Position numbers and translations under genes: made by a program | NCBI GenBank assembly: GCA_014529385.2 | Contig: CM043964.1 | Coordinates: forward strand, 596,997-660,996 | Reading direction: 5' to 3' | Origin: Adiantum capillus-veneris | Lineage: Eukaryota; Streptophyta; Polypodiopsida; Polypodiales; Pteridaceae | Length of the DNA stretch: 64,000 nucleotides | Shown here: in pieces, positions 1 through 10,463 of the stretch | How positions within the stretch are numbered: the first letter of the stretch is position 1 | Layout of the letters: each line of letters opens with the position of its first letter | Notes under the pieces: generated by a model | The model's input: only the letters and a program-made list of their open reading frames with translations | Database searches by the model: none | What the model was told of the DNA's origin: nothing

Positions 1-599
1 TGGTCCAAATGTTGTAATGAGCCCATCTTGTAAAGCATATCAAATTTCATTTTTTATGTCAAAGACGTCTTATCATTTTGATCCATTCGTCTGGATTATG
101 TAAATATTAGTCAGTTAGTCATGACTCAAATTTATTCCCACTTTGTAATCATGAGCAAGAGAACCCCATGTACATTTTTGAGCTAAGGTGACTAAAGTAT
201 AAAAGTCACCTTAGAACCATTTTTTGGACAACATTTTTTTGAATATTAATCCTATGTCGTACGAGTCTGAGAGGGGGAGAGAGAGAGAGTGAGTGTGTCT
301 TATCCTCTTCGCTACGTGCTTCTCCCTCACCGGATTCACGATCCGGCCACACCATCGCGGTAGTCTCTCCGAGAGCTACGCGCCCACGCCACGCATTCGC
401 CGTTTCGAATTGAGCGCGATCGATTCTTCCTCGAGCTTGTTTTGCTTGTAAGTAGCACAAACGGTGTCTGTTTTCAATAATCAAGTGCTTCATGGAATGA
501 GAACGAGATTAGATACACATAGATACTGATAAACTTAAGTTTCGCCCACTTTTGGATTATGACCTGTTGGTCTATCGCGATAGTATTCGAGATAGGTAG
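1..599. other. Unassigned AT-rich flank with TATA-like box
   Basis: No gene is supported here. There is a TATAAAAG box at 198-205, then a GA-rich stretch near 270-300 and a GC-richer stretch (320-440) ending in a donor-like GCTTGTAAGT near 446. The order resembles an LTR U3/R/U5 or a promoter plus leader read on the plus strand, but no matching second LTR, PBS or coding exon was found. A minus-strand reading frame over 206-493 resembles nothing I know and is probably fortuitous. Confidence 0.35.
183..214. repeat. Inverted repeat enclosing a TATA-like box
   Basis: The arm CTAAGGTGACT (183-193) is matched by its exact reverse complement at 204-214. The loop carries TATAAA at 198-203. This is seen directly; any regulatory role is inference. 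Confidence 0.6.
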
Positions 600-664
600 G
601 GTGATAGGCCGAAGAGAAATTCAATCTTGTTCCTAGATTTTCAAAGAGACCTTTCCAGAAATTA
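600..664 (-). pseudogene. Short integrase fragment duplicated from 3251-3324
   Basis: On the minus strand these ~65 bases nearly repeat the stretch at 3251-3324 that encodes the integrase region around the third catalytic residue. Here it directly follows the end of the RT frame at 665. The RT frame ends with His-Asp encoded by CATGAC, and the integrase fragment normally begins ATGACC, so the joint has about 6 bp of microhomology. This fits an illegitimate-recombination deletion that removed RNase H and most of integrase. Confidence 0.6.
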
Positions 665-1960
665 CTAGTCATGTAGTGGTCCTGCTACTTGAGAGAATTT
701 TGCTATGAAGCGTCTATAGTATGCACACGTACCAATAAAGCTTCTTAGCTCATGTATATTCCTTGGGTTAGGCCATGATTTTATTACCTCTAACTTTGAT
801 GGATCCATACGAATACCATCGTGAGAGATAATATGACCTAGATATTGAATCTCTTGAAGGAAGAATTCACTTTTCTTTTGGTTGAGAAAAAGTTTGTTCT
901 CCCTCAAGGCTTGAAAAATCACTTGGAGATGTTGCTTATGTTCCTCCAAAGACTTGGAGTAGATGATGATATCATCAAAGAACACTACAGTGAATTTACG
1001 ATATGGTCTTAAAATTTTCTCCATGAGACGATTGAAAGTAGCTGGTGCATTAGTCAAGCCAAAAGGCATGACTAGATATTCAAAAAGACCAAATGTTGTG
1101 CGAAACGCGGTCTTTAGGATATCTTCATCCACTATCCTTATTTGATGATAGACACTCTTAAGGTCAATCCTACTGAAGTAGGTAGAGCCTTGTAGCTTAT
1201 CAAATAGATCTTCTACCCGAGGCACGGGAAATCTGTTTTTGATAGTGATATGGTTTAGTGCTCGATAGTCCACACACATACGGTATGTACCATCTTTCTT
1301 TTGCACTAAAAGGACTGGAGAACAAAAGGGAGAGGAACTAGGCCTCACCATCCCTTTGTCTACCAATTCTTGTACTTGCCTCATAATCTCCTCTTGTTGA
1401 GCTTGTGAGACTCGATAAGGAGGTTTGTTAGGCGGTGAGCTTCCTGGAAGGAGCTCAATACGATGGTCATCATCCCCTCGTTTTGGAGGTAGGTCCATAG
1501 GGATATCATCGATGAACACATCTTGGAATCCTTTTAGAAAAGTAGACAAGTCTAACTCTTCTTGATTCCTATCATTTTCATTTGATGAAACATTATTAGC
1601 TTTTAGAGACTCTTTGACATAAATCATGTATGCAGAAACTGAGCTCTTCATTGATTTATCAAAAGAAAGAGGATTTAAAAGTGGAATAGTGCGACCACGC
1701 TCACTAGCATCTATATACATGTTCTTTCCCCTGTAGGTGAAGTAAATTCTCCTTTCAGGGAACTTCATGTTGGCAGCCATGCGATCAAACCATGGTGCCC
1801 CTAGGATAACATCCTGATGTTGGAGAGGAGAGATGAAGAAGTCTTCTTTGTCAACATAGCTTTGGACATGAAGCCTCAACTTCCCAATCAAGGGAGTAAT
1901 GGATAATGTTTCGTTTTCTTCGATAATTGAAAAAATCAACCATCGTTGTCTACTATGCAA
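665..1960 (-). pseudogene. Ty3/gypsy pol fragment: protease C-terminus and reverse transcriptase
   Basis: A 431-codon open frame. Residues ~30-90 match the C-terminal part of a Ty3 aspartic protease (ILGAPWF), but the catalytic D-S/T-G half is absent. Residues ~170-420 are reverse transcriptase: a KKDGTYRMCVDYRALN block, MPFGLTNAPATF, and FFDD at the catalytic position where YVDD or FIDD is usual, then GHIIS and the connection region. The frame stops in the connection domain, with no RNase H or integrase in line. There is no in-frame ATG at its start, so it is a truncated polyprotein piece. Sequence type agrees with the chromodomain-bearing piece at 2434-3537, so both probably come from one chromovirus family. 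Not expected to be functional. Confidence 0.9.
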
Positions 1961-2433
1961 AATAGGGTATTAGGTGCCCCAAAACTCAAGGAATATTAGC
2001 TTTATGTTACAATATGTGACATAGAAAATCGAAACTGCATTTGGATATCATGAAAGCCACCAAAAAAATCATAGAAGAGCTAAAATTGGCTAAAAAGCAG
2101 GATTTGACAATTTTTGTAATTTGGTCATAACTTACAACTTTAACATTTATTTCTCCCTAGAAGCATCAGGACATGTTGAGGACTACTAAAGATAGTTCTC
2201 TAGAATTATAGACCTCACAAACATGAATTCTAGAGCGGTATAGGTGCAAAAAGTTGAAAAAAACCAAAAACAGGACCCGTTTTTTCACACAGTTTAGGTT
2301 GTGAAATGTTGTGCAAGAACAAGGTTAAAGATGGAATTGATATTCCAAAAAAATGTCAAGTTTTTTTCAGCTCATGAGACAAATTTCTAGACAGATAGCA
2401 CCTCAAAATCCATTTTGAAACTCTTGACATAAT
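1961..2433. other. AT-rich spacer between two Ty3 fragments
   Basis: No coding frame. It lies 3' of the chromodomain frame and 5' of the protease-RT fragment on the minus strand. No LTR ends or target duplications are visible, so it may be untranslated or unrelated inserted sequence. Confidence 0.3.
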
Positions 2434-3537
2434 TCAAGGAAAATGATCACTTAACAGGACATAAAAGTGTCCCATTACCAACCTAGTGTTAAGTTGTACT
2501 CCTTGCATCCATTTAGCATCTTCAAAAGGATAATTTTTGAACTTAATAAGATACCGTCGGATTATCTTACCATGTCGTAGTACCTTGTCTTCATGGCGAA
2601 GGACAGCTTTGGGTTGTAGCACCTCTTCTTGGTCTTCGACTTCAGGAGGGTCTTCAATAATTGGTTCAGTTGGTGGCTCTCCTTTGTAGGGCTTAAATAG
2701 GCTTACATGAAAGGCATTGTGTATAAGCCAATGGTTGGGAAACTTGAGTTGATAAGGCGTCTCATTGATGGGCTTCAAGATTTGGAAAGGACCATAGTAT
2801 CTTTTTGCTAGTTTAGCATAATACTTTTGATGGCCCGTAGGATTTTTGCCCGTCATTTGCCTTAATCGAGCCTTAGGAAACTTGAGTAAGAGCCAATCAT
2901 TTTCTTTGAACATTAAGGCTCTTCTGTGCTTATCAACAATAGCTTTTTGCCTTTGTTGAGAGATGGCTATAGCCTCCCTAATCTTTTGAAAAGATTCTTG
3001 TAGGTCACGGCTATACTCATCATCGGCGAAGATCTTCCCATGTACTTTGAGTAGCAAGGGACTTTTAGGTCTTCCCTCTATGATCTCGAAAGGTGCTTTC
3101 CCCATAGAAGTATGTACAATATTATTGTAGGCATACTCTACTAGAGGTAAAAACTTTTCCCATTGTGAGCGTTGATCTACTTCGGTAACATAAGTCTTGA
3201 GTAGATCGAGTATCGTAAGATTGGCTATCTCACTTTGGCCATCCATTTGTGGGTGATAGGCCGAAGAGAAATTCAATCTTGTTCCTAGATTTTCAAAGAG
3301 ACATTTCCAAAAATTACTGGTCATTCTAGCACGAAGTTGTTGAGTAACTTCGGCTTGCAAAACAGGGTTGCCCATAGCTTGTTGCAACCTAGTGACGAGA
3401 TAATTCACAAACATGGGAGCATCATCATTAGCACCTTCATGTGCAAAATCAAAGCTATCAATGTTCATTCTACTCTCTTGATTATTGTCAGCCATGTTAA
3501 CAAAATTTATGTTTATACTTAGTGTATGCTTTGGCAA
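2434..3537 (-). pseudogene. Ty3/gypsy deletion derivative: gag start fused to integrase and chromodomain
   Basis: A single 367-codon open frame. The first ~70 residues look like a gag N-terminus, and the frame lies just downstream of the PBS and leader, where gag should begin. At about residue 71 it switches directly to the integrase core around the third acidic residue (YHPQMDGQSE), then the C-terminal GPY/F-like region (YYGPFQI, HNAFHVSLFKP) and a chromodomain-like end (residues ~310-350). Protease, RT, RNase H and two of the three integrase acids are missing. The fusion is open throughout. It could in principle make a gag-chromodomain protein, but an internal-deletion pseudogene is simpler. 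Confidence 0.85.
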
Positions 3538-3896
3538 TACAAAACCTTAGTTGCCACTCCTCTTAGCCTTTGAAAATCGGCTCTTAAGTATCTACACCCA
3601 CGGCTCAATGTGGTTAATTATAGAGAGTAGAGGAGTAGGTCTAACATAGCAGAGTTGCCAAGGGCTAGCTCCTTTCGGACTTCTTATGGCTCAATAATGG
3701 TAAAGTCGTAGGCAAGTCGAAAAAGACTCCATTATTAAGTCCAAAGCTCCCGAGGTGTGCACCATCCCCCACATAGTGGGCTTAACCAAACCGATATTAG
3801 ATCCCAGTTCCACTTACTCTATTATAATTAACAACATCAACCATTTATAGGCTACTTAAGGACCTCTCTTCTTAAGCAAGAAAAGAGAAACCAAAT
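3538..3896 (-). other. 5' leader of the Ty3 chromovirus
   Basis: Noncoding stretch between the PBS (3897-3908) and the gag-like start at 3537, read on the minus strand. The size suits a Ty3 untranslated leader. No other feature seen. Confidence 0.5.
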
Positions 3897-3908
3897 GCTC
3901 TGATACCA
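3897..3908 (-). other. Primer binding site (initiator tRNA-Met type)
   Basis: The minus strand reads TGGTATCAGAGC one base after the LTR terminus, the standard plant LTR-retrotransposon PBS complementary to initiator tRNA-Met. It fixes the orientation of the element and the inner LTR edge at 3910. Confidence 0.9.
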
Positions 3909-3909
3909 A

Positions 3910-4522
3910 TGTAATGGAATTTTCCTATTCAATTTGAGAGTAGCGGAATTTAATGAGAGTACTTTCAAGAAATGATTTTGTGAGCATAGCGGGTAGACAT
4001 AATTGAAGATAGCAACATAATTATAGCAATTAGTTAACTTGGCATGGACAATACTTTTGCAAGAGAGAGAATTTAGAGAACATGACAACAGTTGAGGACC
4101 GGATTTATGTGGAGCCGGTCCCCCCTCCAATAGGCATTTGTATTATGATTTCTCCCATAAAGAGAGACTTGTTACAATACATTCTTTGTGTTCCTTGTGA
4201 CCTAGGTGAAGCAATGAAGATGGAAAGCTTCATGCATCACCATCATAGCATAACCTAAACTTGAAGAAAGCTTTAACTATACCAAGCCTCAGTCCCAAGA
4301 CCTCAAACACCTTCGAAGGTGGAGAGAGCTAGCAGGGAATGAGGGTAGGGAAGAGGAAGAAGAAACATTTCATACGAGAAAGAGCTAGTTCCTCACTTAT
4401 CATAACTCTTGTGCTAGCATACATAATAGCATAGTAATGAAGAAGAAATAGATGGCAAGATCAAGCATTGAAGCATGGCTCTTGGATGGATTTGCACTCC
4501 ATAGCCAAGAGTGTTGGTGTAG
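3910..4522 (-). mobile_element. 5' LTR of the Ty3 chromovirus, 3' segment
   Basis: On the minus strand this segment ends CCATTACA, directly before the PBS. It is cut at 4522 by the CACTA element and resumes at 12413. Blocks match the LTR at 19546-20263 in opposite orientation, such as CACCAACA-CTCTTGGCTATGG, CTTGGGACTGAGGCT and CCTCAACTGTTGTCA, proving an LTR shared by two copies of one family. Confidence 0.85.
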
Positions 4523-4544
4523 CACTACAAGAGGCTATTCAAAT

Positions 4545-4627
4545 TAGCGACGCTCAAAAAAAAAAATCCCGGCGTCTCTATGAGCGTCGCAAATTTCTTT
4601 GTAAATTTGCGACGCTCATAGCGACCC
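4545..4627. repeat. CACTA left subterminal repeats
   Basis: Several direct and inverted copies of the GCGACGCTC/GAGCGTCGC motif, including a long inverted pair around 4585-4613. In En/Spm such subterminal motifs bind the TNPA-type protein; here that role is inferred. Confidence 0.8.
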
Positions 4628-4717
4628 CAACTGGGTTAAAAAAATAACAGAGAGCGCCCAAAAACTCAGATCTCATATCTGAGTTTTTCGGCGCCCTCAA
4701 GCAAGGAGCAGGTAACG

Positions 4718-4723
<6 letters not shown>

Positions 4724-4772
<49 letters not shown>

Positions 4773-4774
4773 CT

Positions 4775-4805
<31 letters not shown>
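4724..4805. repeat. Compound (CT)n-(CA)n microsatellite
   Basis: About 44 bp of CT followed by about 30 bp of CA inside the CACTA 5' region. The open frames across it are repeat artefacts. Confidence 0.9.
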
Positions 4806-4806
<1 letters not shown>

Positions 4807-5375
4807 GGAGAGGAAGGAGAGCCAGGTATGCTCCTTCCCTCTCCTCACTCTCATGTTCTCACACATTGAGAGAGGAAAAGAGAGAGAGAACATGCATAAA
4901 CAAAAAACGCACACATTGAGAGAGGAAAAGAGAGAGAAAACATGCATAAACAAAAAAACGCACACACATTGAGAGAGAAAGAGAGAGAAACTAATTTAAC
5001 ATCATAGGAAACTAATTAAAATTAAAAGACCTAAAGATCTAGCCGACGAGGAGTTGAACTCAAGACCTATTATTCAAGAGGGAAATGGCATAACCAATCT
5101 ATCATACTTGGCATGGGTGATAGAAAGGTTATACCATTTATCTCTTTTTATTGGCACACACATCCACACACGCGCACACACACAAGAAGAAGAGAGTTAT
5201 AACGTTGTAGGAAACTATCCTAAAAGACGTTAAAGATTAGGTTAGATGTAGACTTACGTTAAATTAGATTTAGGTTTATTTAAATTAAATTAGATTAGAT
5301 TTAGGTTTATTTTTAATTAGATTTACGTTTATTTACGCTAGATTTACATTTACGTTATATTAGATTAGATTTAGG
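4806..5375. other. CACTA 5' noncoding region
   Basis: Short GAGAGAGGAAAAGAGAGAGAA-like repeats (4860-4990), then AT-rich sequence with many TTAGATTTA/TTACGTTA motifs. No gene supported. The part from ~5153 is repeated at ~5868. Confidence 0.5.
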
Positions 5376-5868
5376 TCTCCATAGACTGCGATGCCTGCAT
5401 GAAGCGGGTGAAGAAAGCCCTCAATGGAATATAGGGTATTGGTGCCTTCACTCATGGTGGGCTCCGTCGATCCAAAAGTACTGGTGAAATGTCTTCAGAA
5501 GATAGGGAAGAAGGTGGATCTTCAGGGCGGCAAGAGTCACTACATCCCTGACACAATGACCATCTAGACAACCTCTAGTCATTCAACAGCAACTTCAAAG
5601 TTAGTAACAAGAGCAAGAACGGTCTAAAGGGCCAATTGTTGTCGTCATATGTGGATGGAGATGAGGCAGCGTCACCGCCGGAAGTTAACTCTCACATCTT
5701 TAGTGATGAGAATGCCAACTCTTGCCGAGTTATGTGAAAAATTATGTGTTAAATCAGTTTTAAGGTTCTTATAATCCCTGTTAGTTTAGTTCTTTGTTTT
5801 TAATATAACATAATTTACGTTAGATTTAGATTTATGTTATATTAGATTAGACTTAGGTTTATTTAGGT

Positions 5869-5904
<36 letters not shown>

Positions 5905-6050
5905 GAAGAAGAGAGTTTTAACGTCGTAGGAAACTATCCCAAAAGACGTTAAAGATTAGGTTAGATGTAGACTTACGTTAAATTAGATTTAGGTTTATTT
6001 TTAGTTAGATTTACGTTTATTTAGATTTACGCTTATTTACGTTAGATCGA
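5153..6050. repeat. Direct duplication flanking the captured fragment
   Basis: A block starting in CA repeats and running through AAGAAGAAGAGAGTT, GTAGGAAACTATCC and ACGTTAAAGATTAGGTTAGA occurs at ~5153-5300 and again at ~5868-6030 with few differences. The two copies bracket the HMA-like fragment. This could be a local duplication or a footprint of how the fragment was acquired. Confidence 0.75.
5376..5720 (+). pseudogene. Probable captured host gene fragment: heavy-metal-associated (HMA/HIPP-like) domain
   Basis: From 5384 the plus strand encodes DCDACMKRVKKALNGI, which fits the metal-binding Cys-x-x-Cys loop and first helix of plant HMA (HIPP-type) proteins. From 5466, in another frame, VDPKVLVKCLQKIGKKVDLQ fits the last strand and helix of the same fold, in the right order and about the right distance. 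A stop (5432-5434) and a frameshift separate the halves, and more disrupted frame follows to ~5720. Nothing in CACTA transposases resembles this, so transduplication of a host exon is the best explanation. Assigned by motif recognition only. Confidence 0.55.
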
Positions 6051-6336
6051 GTCCACGCAAGAACTACTTACGGTTTAGGGTTTAGAGTTAGAAAAACAGT
6101 GAAAAGATCTACTGTGAAAAGATGTTAAGATGCTGTGAAGTGCTACAGCTAGAGAAGAGGCAAAGGGGTTTTGTCCACTACATGCAGTATCATGTAGACG
6201 TGGGTCTGTAGATTTCTTGTACACACAAATATAGGTATTGACCAATAAAGACGAGATTATAACCCGGTGGTTCTGATCTCCGTGCACCTCTAGACCGAGG
6301 TGTGCGGGGATTGGACATGACTAGAGAATGTGAGGT

Positions 6337-6338
<2 letters not shown>

Positions 6339-6397
<59 letters not shown>
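6339..6397. repeat. (GA)n microsatellite upstream of the transposase
   Basis: About 59 bp of GA lying 65 bp before the transposase start codon, probably in its promoter or 5' untranslated region. Confidence 0.9.
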
Positions 6398-6400
<3 letters not shown>

Positions 6401-6462
6401 GACGAAGAATGCCAATAGAATATTAAATTTGTTGTCCAGGTTATAAGATTTTTATCCTCATT

Positions 6463-9400
6463 ATGAGTAGTGACGAGGATGTGGGACCGTCCAACCGAAA
6501 CACCTATCTCTCAACAAGGGTCTTATGTCCTTGTAATCAATGCAAGCATGCTGTGCGACGGACAAGACGTGTTTCTTTGCAGCACGTTCGCGAATTTGGC
6601 GAGTTCGATCCATCTATTATAGATCGAGTTGTTGCCAATTATAACTCGTCGGACTCTGATGCTGGCCAACAAGCAGCAATCTTGCAACCCAATAGACGTG
6701 TTCGGAGGCAATTTGGTCAAGCAGCATATGTGAGGCCACAAGATGTAGCCTCTGACAGCTCGGGGGATGATCATGCAGAGCACATTCCCAACGAGGCAAT
6801 GTTTGAGCCCGAGATTGATGAAATGATCGAGACGATCAAGGATTCAGAAAGGCTTATATATGATGATATGAAAAGTGAAGCCGATACGCCATTGTATAAT
6901 GGAGCACGTATGTCTAGATTGAAAGCACTCCTGGTTCTTCTCAACATGCAGGCAAAGTTTGGATGGAGTGACACTAGCGTCACAGCGCTTTTTAGGTGAT
7001 CTATTACAATTAGTTTACTTTAATAAAACTCTAAATGTATAATGATCTGATAGATTTTTACACGACTGTATCGTATTTTTATGTTGTGTAGATTGCTTAA
7101 AGAGCACATACTACCAGCTGACAATGTGATGCCAGATTCCCGAGATGAAGCAAGAAAGATTTTGCGAAACTTGGGGATGGATTACAATTCTATCCACGCT
7201 TGTCCTAATGACTACATTCTTTTCAGAGGGGAATACATAGACATGGAGAAGTGTCCGAAATGTGATTCCGAAAGATATCGAGTAGATCTCCATGGGACAA
7301 AAATTCCACAAAAGGTTTTGCGACAATTTCCTCTGCTTCCTCGCATCAAGCATTTCTTCGAATGTAAGTCCATGGCCGCCCTAGCATCATGGCATGAGGA
7401 GAATAAATCTTCGGATGGTGTGCTACGAATTCCTGCAGATTGCGCAGCCTGGAAACATATAGATGGAACATGGTCGGATTTTACCAGGGAAGCTCGAAAT
7501 TTGCGCTTAGGCCTGGCTATGGATGGCGTAAATCCATTTGGTCAAAGATCAACATCTTACAGTGTATAGCCCGTTGTCATCGTCACCTACAACATTCCCC
7601 CGTCGTTGACTACGAAGAAGGGGCACCTATGGCTAAGCTTGATTGTGCCAGGGCGATATAAAGTGGGGAATATGGATGTGTATCTTCGTCCACTATTGGA
7701 AGAGCTACAACAATTGTGGATTGGCATAGAGGTGGTGGATATGAGCCGACACACAGGACGACGAAATGCTTTGATCAGAGGCATTCTAATGTGGACCATG
7801 CATGACTATCCCGGGCTAACAGAATGCTCAGGTGATCTATTGACACTCCTCACTCAGACACTGTAAATCTTGTTTTTTCCCATAGTTGATCTATTATCAT
7901 GTGTATACATGCAGGGCTTCAAACAAGCGGATACAGAGCATGTTTCACATGTGGACCTAGACTGAATGCACGTAGGGCGCCCTCACTGAAGAAGCAAATC
8001 TACGAAGGTCATCAAGCGTATCTTCCAGAGAATCATGTGTTACGCGACAGCTTTTTGGGAAGAGAGCCACCAAGGATGTCTGCACAAGCATGGTTAGAGC
8101 AGAAGGAGATGTGCGATGACGGATTGCCTCCAGGGATGAAGAGACTATCTCTATGGTACGAGTTACCATACTGGCCCCGACTCATGATCAATCACTTGCT
8201 CGATCCAATGCACATATTCAAGAATGTGGGTAATCTACTATGGGACCATCTGACCGGTAAGAAAGATACTTTGGGATCCAGAGTTGACCTTAGAAATGTG
8301 GATCGTATGGAGCAATATTGGCCACAAACAGCGTCTGATGGATCGATAAAACTCCCTAAAGCACCATGGATTTTCACAGGAGCCCAAGAACGCAAAGTAA
8401 AAGAGACCATTCGATCTTTGCGGACCCCCACTGACGTAATGCACTCGCTCCGAACGTGTTTTACTAAAGAAGGAAAGCTTACCGGTTTGAAGTCACACGA
8501 TTGGCATAAAATGTGTCAGGTACGTTCATAGTGGACTTTAATATCATTGCATAAAATGTGGACTTTAATATCATTGTTGCACATACTTTACAGTTTATTT
8601 TACCGGTTGCCATTGAGGGATGTTTGTCTCTCGACATCCGTAACACAATCTACAAACTTGCAAAGCTGGTGCAATGGATCTCACAAAAGGAGATCAACGT
8701 AGACTCCATACCATTCGCCAAACTAAATGTTGCGGAGCTTGTGTGCATGTTTGAGAAACATTTTCCCACTACCATGCTAACCATTCAGGTGCATCTTCTT
8801 GTTCACATAGTTGATGAGGTGGAAATAGCTGGCACAGTTCATTCCAGATGGATGTTCTTCTTAGAACGTTTCATGAAAACTCTTAAGGGATATGTGCGTG
8901 AAAAGGCACGTCCGGAGGGTAGCATGGCAGAAGGTTGGTTGGTATCAGAGTCCGTAGTGTACATTGGAGAGTGGCTAGATGGATTTGATAAAGCCCGGGA
9001 CACGCTATGGCGAACCATAGATGATGAGCGCATATCTGGGATTGTCATGTGCAATCTCGGTGTTGAGAAGAAGATGACGGAAGATCTAGAGGCTAAAATC
9101 AACCGATTTTGCATGCTTCACAATCCAGTGATGCAAAAGTGGATTTCACAATATGAGGATGCAAAGCAAGAGTGACAAAGGGCACGAATCGAGTGGAGAC
9201 GGGGAAGACAACCACCGATGCACTATCCGACAGTTTTGGAGAGCCTACCAACCTTCATGAGCTTAAGATGGTTGCACAACCAATTAAAAAGTGCACAACA
9301 ATGCGGTGACGAAGTGACTGAGGAAGAGTGGGAGTACTCTCGGGGTTGCGCGACCAAGGTAAGTTTGCAATGTACGACTAGCTAGTGACTTTATTTCTAA

Positions 9401-10191
9401 ACGTTTGAACGGCCATTCATAATCTTTGTTCGTTGTAGTATAAGTCATACACAGCAGCATGGTGTAAAGGTCGACATTTTAGGGTGGAACGAATCGACAA
9501 AAAGCGTTTTACTCAAGATTGTGGAATCATGGCAAAATTTGAACAGTCTAGTCGACGACGTTCCTCTGATGCAGATCCTGTGGTGGCGGAACTCACTTAC
9601 TTCAGCACGCTGCAAGAGATTTTGAGGATCGATTACAGAGGATTTTTTGTCGACTTGTTCGACGTGCAATGGTTCAAGATAATCATGGAGGGTCGCAACG
9701 CTACTGTGCGTAGAGGAGAGTCTGGTTTTCTTGAGGTGGATTCTACTTAGAAATGGACTGACCTAAGAGACACTTTCGTACTACTAGAGCATTGTGAACA
9801 GGTAAGTATGTAAATAGTTAACATTCCCCTTTTACAAGTTATGTGCTTGAAAGCTCTCATGTAAGTTATGTGGCTCTGGCAGGTAATATTTCATCCTACA
9901 AAGTCTACATCAAACTGGTGGTACGTCATAGAGGTAGCCCCTCATAGTGCAAGGACGTATGAAGGCTACCATGTGCCAATCACAACGGCATCAATGGAGG
10001 AGATCAGAGAAGATGCTCAATCAGAAGCCGCTGCGGTGGTGCCAGACGAGCATCAAGATGCTACTACTCTATATGGGGTGCATGCAGAGGAGCTACAAAA
10101 TGAAACAGAGGATATGTGTTTAAACGGAGAGCTCTATATAGATATAGGAAGTTATGCTGAGTTATGCGAGGATGAGAGAGAGATCTCTTAA
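6463..10191 (+). pseudogene. CACTA TNP2-type transposase, six exons, three nonsense mutations
   Basis: Exons 6463-6995, 7092-7831, 7915-8519, 8594-9358, 9439-9801 and 9883-10191 have GT-AG borders and keep frame: 1,105 codons counting stops. Exon 1 begins with a transposase-associated Cys-rich domain (CPCNQCKH). Exons 2-4 are the TNP2 transposase (VVIVTYNIPP, PGRYKVGN, HTRW-like HSRWMFFLERFMK, EGSMAEGW). Exons 5-6 resemble the C-terminal DUF4216 domain. In-frame stops lie at 7567-7569 (TAG where Trp is expected), 9173-9175 (TGA) and 9748-9750 (TAG). The first is a G-to-A change and the second could be CGA to TGA, as expected from decay of methylated cytosine. No other frame damage was seen, so inactivation looks fairly recent. 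Confidence 0.9.
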
Positions 10192-10463
10192 AGCCACAAA
10201 TATTGTATTTAAACAATTTTGCTCCGTGTTGTAGAAGCTCTGGCTCTCTAAGTACCTTCGATGGTGTATAACGCTCTTTTCTACTCGCGCTCACATCTTT
10301 TGATTGAAAATTCTGAGTTTTCGACTTGCCTCTTCTATCACTCAATTCATTGCGTCATTGTATTTATATGCATCATTACGTCATTGTATTTAATGGTCTT
10401 TGCGTCATTCTCTGCTCTATTCATTCAATATTAAGTTTAAATATTCGTGTGTTTAATGAAGGT
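10192..10463. other. Spacer between the two CACTA genes
   Basis: AT-rich, contains a short duplicated TGCGTCATTGTATTTA motif near 10351 and 10379. It could hold the second gene's leader; no TATA box is convincing. The open frame running in from 10326 lacks an ATG start. Confidence 0.4.

Noticed and set aside
206-493. 95-codon minus-strand open frame in the left flank
   Set aside because: Covers GA repeats and a GC-rich leader-like stretch, has no recognisable domain, and the plus strand looks more like promoter plus leader.
3897-3908. tRNA gene near the PBS matches (also 19355 and 63515)
   Set aside because: Only the 12-14 bases complementary to tRNA 3' ends are present; no tRNA cloverleaf was found at any of these sites.
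4578-4965. Open frames over the CT/CA repeats of the CACTA end
   Set aside because: Encode only Arg-Glu or Cys-Val dipeptide runs; microsatellite artefacts.
6523-9114. Minus-strand open frames across the CACTA transposase
   Set aside because: Shadows of the plus-strand exons; no independent motifs.
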